A stretch of DNA of 64,000 bases. Origin: Bacteroidota bacterium. GTDB lineage: Bacteria; Bacteroidota; Bacteroidia; Bacteroidales; FEN-979. The position numbers and the translations under genes were made by a program. The stretch covers positions 186,001 through 250,000 of the forward strand of contig JAPLDF010000041.1 of assembly GCA_026391835.1 (NCBI GenBank), read 5' to 3'. The notes beneath the pieces were generated by a model. It was not told where the DNA came from. It searched no databases and saw only the letters and a list, made by a program, of their open reading frames with translations. Positions 7,775-16,798 of this stretch are shown here, in pieces (the stretch's first letter is position 1; each line of letters begins with the position of its first letter).

Positions 7775-10700
7775 ATGAAAGAAAAACAACATAAACTGAA
7801 AGAGTTTTTTGCTACAAGCTGGTCCATTGATAATAAGGTGAGCATCTATGTGCTCACCGTCATCATCACAACCCTGGGTCTATTGTCCTATTTCAACATT
7901 CCGAAGGAACAATTTCCCGAAATTGTAATCCCGACCATCCTCGTGAATACGGTTTATCCCGGCACTTCCCCCGAGGACATGGAAAACCTGGTAACCCGCC
8001 CCATCGAGAAACAGTGTAAATCGCTTGCTGATGTAAAAAAGATCACCAGCAATTCGATCCAGGATTTTTCGACCATCGTAGTAGAGTTTAACCCGGGCAT
8101 CGAGGTTTCTGAAGCCAAACAACGGGTGCGTGATGCGGTGGACAAAGCCAAAACCAATTTGCCCAACAACCTGCCAAAAGATCCTGATATCAAGGAGTTT
8201 GACATTTCGGAAATACCGATCATGAACATCAACCTCGCCGGGGATTATGACCTGCAGCGGTTGAAAAAATATGCCGAGGATGCCCAGGATAAAATCGAGA
8301 CACTCAAGGAGATCACCCGCGTCGATATTGTCGGCGCCCTTGAACGTGAGATCCAGATCGATGTGGACATGTATAAAATGCAGGCGGCCAGCGTCTCCTT
8401 TCGCGACATTGAATCGGCCGTTGCTGCTGAGAATGTAACGGTTTCTGCCGGTACGATCACCTCATTCGGAACAAAATACACGATTCGCCTGGCCGGGCAG
8501 TTCAAATCACCTGACCAGATCAAAAACATCATGTTAAAATCTGCCAGCGGTGCCATGGTGTATATCCAGGATGTTGCAGATGTTAAAGATTCGTTCAAGG
8601 AGCAGGAAAGCTTTGCCCGCCTTGATGGAAAGAACGTAATTACGCTGAATGTCATTAAAAAAAGCGGTGAAAACCTGATCAATGCCTCCGATAAAATCAA
8701 GGAGATCATGGATTTAATGAAAAAGAACTCATATCCGCCCGACCTGAATGTGCATATCACCGGAGATCAGTCCCGCTTTACAAAAAGCACCCTGGAAGAG
8801 TTGAACAATACGATCATCATCGGGTTTATCATGGTGATCGTCGTCCTGATGTTCTTCATGGGCTTCAACAATGCCTTTTTTGTCGCACTGTCAGTGCCCC
8901 TTTCGATGTTTGTCGCTTACCTTGTGATGCCCAGCCTCGGGTTCACCATGAACATGATCGTGATGTTCGGATTCATCTTTGCCCTGGGGATCATTGTTGA
9001 CGATGCCATTGTGGTCATAGAAAACACCCACCGGCTGCACCGGTATCAGCCGGATATTGTGAAGGCGGCGAAAAACGCCGCCGGTGAAGTATTTCTGCCC
9101 ATCCTTTCGGGAACACTCACCACGCTGGCTCCATTCTTCCCGCTGGCATTCTGGCCGGGAATTGTCGGGAAATTCATGCACTACATGCCAGTCACCCTGA
9201 TCCTTACCCTCTTTGCTTCGCTTTTCGTGGCCTATATCATCAACCCTGTGTTCGCTGTTACCTTCATGAAACACGAATACGATGAGGTTGAACACAAAAC
9301 CAATCGCAGGAGGTTATTCATCACAAGCGCGTTATTCCTGGTACTTGCCCTGATTTCCTATTTTGCCGGTGGATTTGCCATTGGGAACATCTTAATCTTT
9401 ATCCTTTTATTGAATGCATTTTACAGGCTTGTTCTTAAAAGAGCCATCATCAGTTTCCAGACAGTTGCCTGGCCCTGGGTACTCAACATGTATGAGCGCT
9501 CACTGTACTTTGCTTTAAAGGGCCGCAATCCATGGTATATCCTGGCATTCGTAGTCTCGCTGCTGTTTTTCAGTTTCTGGCTCATTGGCGTAATTAAGCC
9601 ACCGGTACTGTTCTTCCCCAACAACAATCCTACCTATGTGAATGTCTTCATCAAGATGCCTGAAGGAACCGACCAGAATGTTACTGATTCAGTGACGACA
9701 CTTGTTGAAAAACGGGTGACCCGGGTACTCGGAGAAAAGAATCCCGTTGTTGAATCGATCATCACCAATGTCGGGTTCGGAGCCGGGGACAATATGTTCG
9801 ACCGGTCTGTATCTTCGAATAAAGGGAAGATTACAATCAATTTCACCGAGAGTAAATTCCGGAAAGGTATTTCAACGCAGAAAATCATGGATGACATCCG
9901 GGCCAACATGAAAAATATTCCCGGCGCCACAATCAGCGTAGAAAAAAACAGGATGGGGCCTCCTACCGGCAAACCGATCAGCATTGAAATTAATGGAGAA
10001 AACATGGAGGATCTGATTGCCACATCCGTGCATTTCAAATCCTATCTTGACTCCCTGCGAATTCCCGGGATTGAACAACTTAAATCCGATTTTGACAATA
10101 ATAAACCTGAGATCATCATCGACATCGACCGGATTCGTGCAAACCGAGAAGGATTGTCGCTCGGTCAGATCGGCCTGGAACTCCGGACTGCCATTTTCGG
10201 GAAAGAGATTTCAAAATACAAGGAAGATGAGGACGAATATCCCATACAACTGAAATATTCTGCAAAAGAACGGACCAATATCAACAAGATCATCAACGCC
10301 AAGATTACCTACCGCGATATGAATTCCGGTCTGTTGCGCCAGATCCCGATCTCATCGGTCGCAACCATTCATTACAAGGATACTTATGGCGGTATCAAAC
10401 GAAAAAATCTCAAACGGGTAATAACCCTTTCTTCAGAAGTTCTGTCAGGATTTACCGCCAATGAGGTTGTTGCCATGATCAACCGGTCGCTGTCGGGTTA
10501 TACCACGCCAAAAGGTGTGGAAATCAGCCTTACCGGTGAAAAAGAAGACCAGGCGGAAACGATGGTCTTCCTCGTCAAGGCGATGATGATCGCAATCGGT
10601 TTGATCTTCTTCATCTTAATCACCCAGTTTGGCTCACTCAGCAAATCGTTCATTATTTTGAGCGAAGTCATCTTTAGTGTGATCGGGGTACTGCTTGGCA

Positions 10701-11164
10701 TAGCCATATTCGGCATGTCGATCAGCGTGATCATGACCGGACTGGGTGTTGTTGCTCTTGGAGGTATTGTTGTAAGGAACGGGATCCTGATTGTTGAATT
10801 CGGTGATGAACTCAAGTCACGCGGTATGAAAACAAAGCAGGCCATCATCCAGGCCGGGAAAACCAGGATTACACCTGTGGTTCTTACGGCAACTGCCACC
10901 ATGCTGGGGCTTGTGCCGCTTGCCGTAGGGATGAACATCAACTTTATCACATTGTTTACAGAGCTGAACCCCCACCTCTATTTTGGCGGGGACAATGTGG
11001 CTTTCTGGGGTCCGCTGTCATGGACCATCATCTTCGGTTTGAGTTTTGCAACATTCCTCACACTTGTTTTCGTGCCGGCAATGGTGCTGATCGATGCACA
11101 GATGATTGCCGGGATCCGGCGGAGAAGGTCAAACCGGCTCGCGAAGAAACGAGCAAGATCCTAA
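7775..11164 (+). CDS. RND-family efflux pump inner-membrane permease (AcrB-like)
   Basis: A 1129-aa proton-driven exporter, somewhat longer than AcrB (about 1050). The fold shows two repeats of one helix, a large periplasmic loop and helices 2-6. The porter start IPKEQFPEI..PGTSPEDMENLVTRPIE and the helix-4 proton relay GIIVDDAIVVIENTHR with the Asp-Asp pair are present. The second half carries GVVALGGIVVRNGILIVEFGDE and TATATMLGLVPLAVGM. An extra hydrophobic stretch around residues 510-550 and the extended loop before the last helix account for part of the length. The substrate is not predictable; the AcrB/MexB drug-efflux type is favoured over CusA because metal-relay methionines are not evident. 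Confidence 0.93.
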   Translation: MKEKQHKLKEFFATSWSIDNKVSIYVLTVIITTLGLLSYFNIPKEQFPEIVIPTILVNTVYPGTSPEDMENLVTRPIEKQCKSLADVKKITSNSIQDFSTIVVEFNPGIEVSEAKQRVRDAVDKAKTNLPNNLPKDPDIKEFDISEIPIMNINLAGDYDLQRLKKYAEDAQDKIETLKEITRVDIVGALEREIQIDVDMYKMQAASVSFRDIESAVAAENVTVSAGTITSFGTKYTIRLAGQFKSPDQIKNIMLKSASGAMVYIQDVADVKDSFKEQESFARLDGKNVITLNVIKKSGENLINASDKIKEIMDLMKKNSYPPDLNVHITGDQSRFTKSTLEELNNTIIIGFIMVIVVLMFFMGFNNAFFVALSVPLSMFVAYLVMPSLGFTMNMIVMFGFIFALGIIVDDAIVVIENTHRLHRYQPDIVKAAKNAAGEVFLPILSGTLTTLAPFFPLAFWPGIVGKFMHYMPVTLILTLFASLFVAYIINPVFAVTFMKHEYDEVEHKTNRRRLFITSALFLVLALISYFAGGFAIGNILIFILLLNAFYRLVLKRAIISFQTVAWPWVLNMYERSLYFALKGRNPWYILAFVVSLLFFSFWLIGVIKPPVLFFPNNNPTYVNVFIKMPEGTDQNVTDSVTTLVEKRVTRVLGEKNPVVESIITNVGFGAGDNMFDRSVSSNKGKITINFTESKFRKGISTQKIMDDIRANMKNIPGATISVEKNRMGPPTGKPISIEINGENMEDLIATSVHFKSYLDSLRIPGIEQLKSDFDNNKPEIIIDIDRIRANREGLSLGQIGLELRTAIFGKEISKYKEDEDEYPIQLKYSAKERTNINKIINAKITYRDMNSGLLRQIPISSVATIHYKDTYGGIKRKNLKRVITLSSEVLSGFTANEVVAMINRSLSGYTTPKGVEISLTGEKEDQAETMVFLVKAMMIAIGLIFFILITQFGSLSKSFIILSEVIFSVIGVLLGIAIFGMSISVIMTGLGVVALGGIVVRNGILIVEFGDELKSRGMKTKQAIIQAGKTRITPVVLTATATMLGLVPLAVGMNINFITLFTELNPHLYFGGDNVAFWGPLSWTIIFGLSFATFLTLVFVPAMVLIDAQMIAGIRRRRSNRLAKKRARS

Positions 11165-11180
11165 ACCAACATTGCGCTGG

Positions 11181-12548
11181 CTAGTATTTTTCCAGCAGTT
11201 TGGTAAGTTTGATTTTCTGACTAAGCACAGTGTATATTGACTGCATGTAGTCGCTGTTTGAGACGAGGAACTGGTTATAACGCTGGTTCAGGTCTGTGCT
11301 GCCGACCATCCCCTGTTTGTATTTTGCCAGGGTTTTTTCGTAAATCTTCAGAGCTGTCTGAAATCCCTTTACTTTGTTCTGATATATGGCATAAGCATTG
11401 CTGAAATCTGTCTTGGCAGTGGCTACCTGCAATTGCAATCCCACACGCATTTTCTCATCAGTCACTTTCGTCTTTGCCACGTTCAGTCTCGCCTGGTCAA
11501 CCGTATACTTTCGGCTGCCGCTGCTCCAGATAGGTATTTGCAGGGATACCCCAAAGATTGCTGTCGGGTACCAGCTCTCGCTGGTTTTTACAAAGTTCCA
11601 TTCATTCCGCTGGGCAGCGGTCGAACCGGTTAAAAACCCGCTCAGTGACGGCTGATAGGCGGTTTTTGAAAGTTTATACTGCATTAAAGTCAGGTAATCC
11701 GCCTTTTTTAACAGCACATAATCCAGGTTCGAATTGTAATCAAACTGTTGGTTTACAAGGGCATCACGGTTCACCTGGGCAAGAAAAAACTCCAGGTTGT
11801 CAGTCTGAACCAATTCCTGGTTATCCTTCAAACCAACAATAAATTTGAGCGATGCATACCCGAGGTTCCTCATGTTCCTGGTGTAGGTAATCGTTGCAGC
11901 CAGGTTTGACTTGTTCAGGTCGGCCTGGTCAACATCAATATCTTCAATCAATCCGGCTTCGTAACTCTTACGAGCTTCTTCAACCAGCTTGCTTACCACC
12001 ACATAGGTAGAATCAAGAATTTTAATGCTTTCGTCAACCACAAGCAGGCGGATGTACGCATCGGCAACCTGGTCGCGGACATCTACCTTATCCCTGACAT
12101 TTTTTTGTTTGGAAGTTTCGAGAAATGCCTTCGCTGTTTGCAAACCAACAAGGTATTGTCCGCTGTATATAAGTTGTGTGATGGTTGCCTTGAGGGTTGC
12201 ATTAAACGGGGTCCCAAACTGTACCGGGATGTAGGTCCCGGCAGGCTTTCCCTGGATCTCTCCAGGCAGCATGGTTGTCGGGATAACCAGGTAGTTCGTA
12301 TAATCAATGTTCCCGCTGACTTGCGGCAACCCGATGGAGGTGTTTTGCTTCACCATTTTCCGGGCGATCTCCACATCCGTAGAAGAGTTCTTCAGATCAT
12401 AGTTATTCTCACTGGCATAGGCCTGTGCCTGCTCAAGTGAAAATTTCAGGACTTCTGTTCCCTGGGTGGCAGAAGCAGTCTGCGCAATTAAATCAATCCC
12501 TGCATACAGGTAAACGATTATAAGAATAAGGAAAAACCGGTAGTTCAT
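11181..12548 (-). CDS. TolC-family outer-membrane efflux protein
   Basis: A 455-aa outer-membrane channel. A signal peptide (about 1-22, ending IDLIAQ) is followed by two OEP repeats of long helices: FSLEQAQAYASENNYDLKNS marks the first and SKTAYQPSLSGFLTGS with IWSSGSRKYTVDQARLNVAKTK the second; YKQGMVGSTDLNQRYNQFL ends the second coiled coil. It is convergent with the pump gene (16 bp between stops) and lies 5 bp downstream of the second TetR gene, so it is probably controlled separately from adaptor and pump although the three should form one tripartite exporter. Confidence 0.93.
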   Translation of the reverse strand: MNYRFFLILIIVYLYAGIDLIAQTASATQGTEVLKFSLEQAQAYASENNYDLKNSSTDVEIARKMVKQNTSIGLPQVSGNIDYTNYLVIPTTMLPGEIQGKPAGTYIPVQFGTPFNATLKATITQLIYSGQYLVGLQTAKAFLETSKQKNVRDKVDVRDQVADAYIRLLVVDESIKILDSTYVVVSKLVEEARKSYEAGLIEDIDVDQADLNKSNLAATITYTRNMRNLGYASLKFIVGLKDNQELVQTDNLEFFLAQVNRDALVNQQFDYNSNLDYVLLKKADYLTLMQYKLSKTAYQPSLSGFLTGSTAAQRNEWNFVKTSESWYPTAIFGVSLQIPIWSSGSRKYTVDQARLNVAKTKVTDEKMRVGLQLQVATAKTDFSNAYAIYQNKVKGFQTALKIYEKTLAKYKQGMVGSTDLNQRYNQFLVSNSDYMQSIYTVLSQKIKLTKLLEKY

Positions 12549-12553
12549 TTGAG

Positions 12554-13180
12554 TTAATTAAATTTTTTAAAGTTGACCTTGCGCTTTTGTTTTTCATAGT
12601 AATCGATCCCGTTGGCATTTGCAATGCCGCGAATGAAATTGTCGAACATCACATCGAACAGGGTCTGAAATGAAAATTTATCGGCCGGGAAAAATTCAGG
12701 ATTATGAAGGTCGATCAGCCTCCGCATATAAAGCCGTGCAACCAACTCGATGCTCAGGTCATCACGGTACATGCCCTGGCTGATTCCTTTTTGGAGATTT
12801 ATTTGTATCTTGTTGTAAATAAATTCGATACGATCATCCACATGTTTGTGGTAAATATCCGGGTAATATTTCTTCAAGTCAAAGGTCATGGAAGGGCTGA
12901 CATCGCGAAAACGATCTCCAAGGTCGCGGCTGACGATAAGCAGGATATCTATGGCATTGACACCTTCGAAATTATGGTTGTCGAAAATGATTTCAAAATT
13001 CTGGCGCTCAAGTTCCAGCAGTTTGCCTACCAATTCGGTTTTGCTGGCAACATGCTGGTACAATTTCTTCTTCGACATTCCAAGGTCACGGCAAATATCA
13101 TCTACAGAGACACTTCTGACTCCGTACTTATAAAAAAGTTCCCTGACTCTTTCAAGGATGTCGATCAACGCTTTGTTCAT
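12554..13180 (-). CDS. TetR/AcrR-family regulator co-transcribed with tolC
   Basis: A 208-aa regulator whose helix-turn-helix is VSVDDICRDLGMSKKKLYQHVASKTELV. It is paralogous to the TetR at 5889-6512, sharing the order PSM-D-(R/K)KYYP and a similar C-terminal layout. It sits 5 bp upstream of tolC and behind a good promoter at 13250-13283, so it probably represses its own operon. A C-terminal basic tail (KQKRKVNFKKFN) is distinctive. Confidence 0.9.
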   Translation of the reverse strand: MNKALIDILERVRELFYKYGVRSVSVDDICRDLGMSKKKLYQHVASKTELVGKLLELERQNFEIIFDNHNFEGVNAIDILLIVSRDLGDRFRDVSPSMTFDLKKYYPDIYHKHVDDRIEFIYNKIQINLQKGISQGMYRDDLSIELVARLYMRRLIDLHNPEFFPADKFSFQTLFDVMFDNFIRGIANANGIDYYEKQKRKVNFKKFN

Positions 13181-13249
13181 TCGGATTTATTAATAAGATA
13201 ACTCCTTTTCTCAGACATTACCTCCCCAGGCTGATTTGGGGTGGCGAGA

Positions 13250-13283
13250 CAAAGGTAGGAAAAATCCGAAAACCAGAAACAAA
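13250..13283 (-). promoter_or_regulatory. Candidate promoter for the tetR-tolC operon
   Basis: On the minus strand TACCTTTG (13250-13257) matches the TAnnTTTG -7 box and TTTG (13280-13283) lies 22 bp upstream as a -33 element, close to the Bacteroidetes consensus spacing. The start codon is about 70 bp downstream. Confidence 0.5.
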
Positions 13284-13313
13284 ACAAGGGTAAAAAGTTT
13301 CTGCCGGACCCTC

Positions 13314-14873
13314 CTATTGGACAACCATTTTTCGCTTCACAGACATTTCGTCGCTTATCAGTGAAAAATAGTATAACCCGGGAGCCAGGCCGGATTCCCG
13401 GCAGTCGAATTGTTCAATATGCTTGCCCGGCGAAACAGGTACGTTGGATAGGATCGTAGCAACCTGATGTCCGTAGATATCATATACCTTAAGGCTTACG
13501 CTTGCCGGAGCATGAACCTTGTATGAGAAGTAGGTAATGCCATGAACCGGGTTCGGGTAATTCTGTTCAAGTGAAAAGGGGACAATTTTTTCTTTCTCGG
13601 GGCTTACCCCGGTAAAAATGCTGTCGGCAAGGGCAGTCATGACGCTTAATGTGCCATTGTGAAGCCTGGTCCAGATGGGGCGGACAATATTGTTATGTGC
13701 TACAATGCAGGTGTAGTCGCCGAAAAAAATCGCCGGATCCGGATTGAAAGGCGTTTCGCTTATCTTAAAATTATTAAAAGTTTCGCCCCCGTCCTTTGAT
13801 ACCGCCATGAACACATCGGTAAGATTGTCATTGTGATTGCGCCGGTCGTAAAAAACGGTATAGATAATTCCGGTGACCTGGTCAACCGCCATCCAGGTAA
13901 AAAATTGCTGATGCCCTGCCGGATCATCGTTCACCCGTTTTGGTGATGACCAGCTCGTACCGCCGTCTGTTGACTTGATGATCCAGATATCGGTATCATT
14001 TTCTCCGTTGCGCTGATCAGACCAGTTGATGTATATTGTTCCGTGGTAAGGCCCGTTGCTCAGGTCGCAACAGGTAACAGGCAGGCCATTGGCACGGTAA
14101 ATCCCGGCAACACCGAAATCCCAGCCCCCGGGGATGTCCCCGGCAACCAGGTTGTCGGCCCAGGTCTCACCTTCATCGGTCGATTTTGTGAACACAAGTC
14201 CCAGGGGTCCTGCCCACGACACATAGATCTCCCCGTTTGGGCCTGTGGCAGGCACTGCGCCTTCAACCGTATTGTCCATATCGAGGCAATCACCTGCTCT
14301 GCTGTTGATACGTTTTGCAGGGCTCCAGGTTCCCCCGCCATCTGACGAACGGCTGAACATTATGTTGGAACTGTCATAAGGAGAAGCACTCCCGTATGCA
14401 TCAAACTGGGTCCAGCAGGTGTAAATGGCATTGTTCGCCGGGTTAACGACAGCCCACTCCTTGTCCTCATCTTTCAGGCCATTGAGTCCCATATAGGAAC
14501 CATCGTTCCAGGTTTGCCCGCAATTGACCGACTTTTGACAAACAATCCTGTCGAGCCACGCCGATCCCCAGGACGGGACAGAGAGGTGGAAAAAATAGAA
14601 ACTTCCTGCTGTATCTGCAATCACTACCGGATCGCCCCATACTCCATAGCTGGATGTTAGGACGCCATGGTTCCAGGTAAGTCCGCCATCGGATGAATAG
14701 TAATAGTTTTCGGTGTTTGATCCGGCGACCATCTGCAATGGGTTTTTCGGGTTGATGCAGATGGAAGGCTCATTGGGGGTGTTTTCCGATGAGATCATCA
14801 CATTGGGATATTGGGCTTGCAATCCGGCCGCGATGGCGAACAACAGGATCAAAGTGAAAAACAGGTTCCGCAT
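13314..14873 (-). CDS. Secreted sialidase-like Asp-box beta-propeller protein with T9SS sorting domain
   Basis: A 519-aa exported protein. Residues 1-20 are a signal peptide (ending GLQAQ). The body contains about six Asp boxes of the form S-x-D-x-G-x-(T/S)-(W/F), for example SSDGGLTW, SSDGGGTW, STDEGETW, STDGGTSW and SKDGGETF, which place it in the BNR/sialidase-type propeller superfamily. The C-terminal 80 residues (from NYPNPVHGITYF) are a T9SS type A sorting domain. I cannot identify the sialidase arginine triad by eye, so enzymatic activity is open; a carbohydrate-binding or structural surface role is equally possible. Confidence 0.82.
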   Translation of the reverse strand: MRNLFFTLILLFAIAAGLQAQYPNVMISSENTPNEPSICINPKNPLQMVAGSNTENYYYSSDGGLTWNHGVLTSSYGVWGDPVVIADTAGSFYFFHLSVPSWGSAWLDRIVCQKSVNCGQTWNDGSYMGLNGLKDEDKEWAVVNPANNAIYTCWTQFDAYGSASPYDSSNIMFSRSSDGGGTWSPAKRINSRAGDCLDMDNTVEGAVPATGPNGEIYVSWAGPLGLVFTKSTDEGETWADNLVAGDIPGGWDFGVAGIYRANGLPVTCCDLSNGPYHGTIYINWSDQRNGENDTDIWIIKSTDGGTSWSSPKRVNDDPAGHQQFFTWMAVDQVTGIIYTVFYDRRNHNDNLTDVFMAVSKDGGETFNNFKISETPFNPDPAIFFGDYTCIVAHNNIVRPIWTRLHNGTLSVMTALADSIFTGVSPEKEKIVPFSLEQNYPNPVHGITYFSYKVHAPASVSLKVYDIYGHQVATILSNVPVSPGKHIEQFDCRESGLAPGLYYFSLISDEMSVKRKMVVQ

Positions 14874-14893
14874 GTTAACAGGAGATTAAAATG

Positions 14894-14901
14894 CAAAAAT
14901 A
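14894..14901 (-). promoter_or_regulatory. Candidate -7 box for the sialidase-like gene
   Basis: TATTTTTG on the minus strand matches TAnnTTTG and lies 20 bp before the start codon at 14873. No clear -33 element is visible. Confidence 0.35.
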
Positions 14902-14945
14902 GGCAAAATTGCCCCCTGGATCCCTCGAAATACCATTTTTTTCTG

Positions 14946-14953
14946 TATGTTTG
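14946..14953 (+). promoter_or_regulatory. Candidate -7 box for the M14 peptidase gene
   Basis: TATGTTTG matches TAnnTTTG and lies 21 bp before the start codon at 14975. The divergent region of 101 bp thus carries one box for each direction. Confidence 0.4.
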
Positions 14954-14974
14954 ACACCTCAGTAATTCTTCATT

Positions 14975-16798
14975 ATGAAACGATTCAACCTGCTCCTGTC
15001 AGGGCTCCTGGTTTTCCATGCTGTATTGGCACAAGACATTGACTGGCAAACTTTTTATGAAAAATCCGGCAAGCTTGAGACACCCCGGTACCAGGCCACC
15101 ATTGACTATTGCAAACAACTTGCCGGTGCCTCAAAAATGGTCACCTACGCTGCTTTTGGAAAGAGTGCCCAGGGCAGAGACCTGCCATTGCTCATCCTCG
15201 ACAGGCAGGGGCTTACTGATCCCAAGGCAATTCATGCTTCCGGCAGGACGATCCTGCTGATCCAGGCGTGTATTCATGCCGGGGAGTGCGAAGGCAAAGA
15301 TGCTGGACTGATGCTTTTCCGGGACCTGGTAAGGGCAGTCGGCGAATCCCGGGCCAAACTACCTGCTTCCGGGATCCCGCATCTTCCGGCAAAGTTACTG
15401 GACAATGTATCCATCCTTTTTATCCCCATTTTCAACGTGGACGGCCACGAACGGTTTGGCCCTTACAACCGCATCAACCAGAACGGGCCAAAAGAGATGG
15501 GCTGGCGCACAACAGCCTCCAACCTCAACCTGAACCGTGATTTCCTGAAGGCCGACTCGCCCGAGATGCAGGCATGGCTGCGCATGTTCAACAAATGGAT
15601 GCCCGATTTTTTTATTGATTCCCACACCACCGATGGCGCCGACTACCAGTATGTGCTTACATACCTGATGGAAATTTATGGCGACATGGATGACGGACTG
15701 ACAAACTGGTCACGAAACAATTTTATTCCGCAGATGGAAGGACATATGAATAAAGGGGGATACCCGGTTTTTCCTTACGTCGGTTTCCGCAACTGGCATG
15801 ATCCCCGGAGCGGGCTCATTACTGAAGTTGCACCACCTATGCTTTCACAGGGGTACACCGCCCTGAGGAATCGTCCGGGGTTGCTGATTGAAACACACAT
15901 GCTCAAACCTTACCCGCAAAGGGTGGAAGGGACCTACGAATGCATGCTGACAACCCTTGAACTCCTGAATAAAGAGTCGAAAAACCTCAACGCGTTGATC
16001 CGTAAAGCGGACCAGTTTGTTTGCAGTGAGCCGTTTATACACACCCCATTTCCGCTGCAGTTTGAAACCCGGAAAGATGACAGTACCATGGTCGGCTTCC
16101 TGGGTGTGGAGTACCATGCCGTAAAGAGTGAGATTACTGGAGGAGACTGGTTTCAATACAGCAACATCCCCGCAACACTGAACATACCTTATTTTTCAAC
16201 AGCCCAACCTGTGAATTCTGTACAATTGCCCTATGCATATGTAATACCGGCAGAATGGGCAACGGTGATTGACCGGTTAAAAATCCACGGGATCCAAATG
16301 ACGGAACTAACCAGGGATGCAACACTAAAAGTAAAAACCTGCAGGTTTAAAAACCCGAAATGGCAACAGAATCCATATGAAGGGCGACATCCAATGACAA
16401 ATATTGAATACGATGAATTTGAAGAAACCAGGCTTTATCCTGCCGGATCAGTCGTGGTCGAAGTGATGCAGCCGGCTGGCCGCATCATTCCTCACATCCT
16501 GGAGCCCAAAGGTAACGGCTCATTTGTTTACTGGGGGTTTTTCGATGCCACCTTTGAACAGAAGGAGTACGGTGAATCGTATGTCATTGAGAAAATGGCC
16601 CGTGACATGATGGCCGGGGATCCTGAACTGGCACGGGAATTTGAGCAAAAAAAGTCTGCAGACACAACATTCGCAAAAAACCCGCAACAGATCCTCAACT
16701 GGTTTTACAACAAATCGCTCTATGCAGATAGCCATAAAGGGATTTACCCGGTTGGGAAAATATATGATTTAAAAGTAGTTGAATCGCTCAGACGATAA
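14975..16798 (+). CDS. Exported M14-family zinc carboxypeptidase-like peptidase
   Basis: A 607-aa exported protein with a signal peptide (1-19, ending VLAQ). The M14 zinc site is visible as IHAGECEGKD (His and Glu ligands in HAGE) with a distal His ligand in FFIDSHTTDG. NVDGHERFGPYNRINQNGP and NLNLNRDFLKADSPE resemble the substrate-binding arginine/asparagine loop of the family. A long C-terminal extension of about 250 residues follows the catalytic domain. The stop codon overlaps that of the convergent desulfurase-SelD gene by 11 bp. Substrate and whether it is periplasmic or outer-membrane attached are unknown; there is no T9SS domain. Confidence 0.85.
   Translation: MKRFNLLLSGLLVFHAVLAQDIDWQTFYEKSGKLETPRYQATIDYCKQLAGASKMVTYAAFGKSAQGRDLPLLILDRQGLTDPKAIHASGRTILLIQACIHAGECEGKDAGLMLFRDLVRAVGESRAKLPASGIPHLPAKLLDNVSILFIPIFNVDGHERFGPYNRINQNGPKEMGWRTTASNLNLNRDFLKADSPEMQAWLRMFNKWMPDFFIDSHTTDGADYQYVLTYLMEIYGDMDDGLTNWSRNNFIPQMEGHMNKGGYPVFPYVGFRNWHDPRSGLITEVAPPMLSQGYTALRNRPGLLIETHMLKPYPQRVEGTYECMLTTLELLNKESKNLNALIRKADQFVCSEPFIHTPFPLQFETRKDDSTMVGFLGVEYHAVKSEITGGDWFQYSNIPATLNIPYFSTAQPVNSVQLPYAYVIPAEWATVIDRLKIHGIQMTELTRDATLKVKTCRFKNPKWQQNPYEGRHPMTNIEYDEFEETRLYPAGSVVVEVMQPAGRIIPHILEPKGNGSFVYWGFFDATFEQKEYGESYVIEKMARDMMAGDPELAREFEQKKSADTTFAKNPQQILNWFYNKSLYADSHKGIYPVGKIYDLKVVESLRR

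Noticed and set aside
16788-16798. Overlapping convergent stop codons of the M14 peptidase and desulfurase-SelD genes as a regulatory overlap
   Set aside because: The overlap is only 11 bp, common in dense genomes, and no hairpin is visible.
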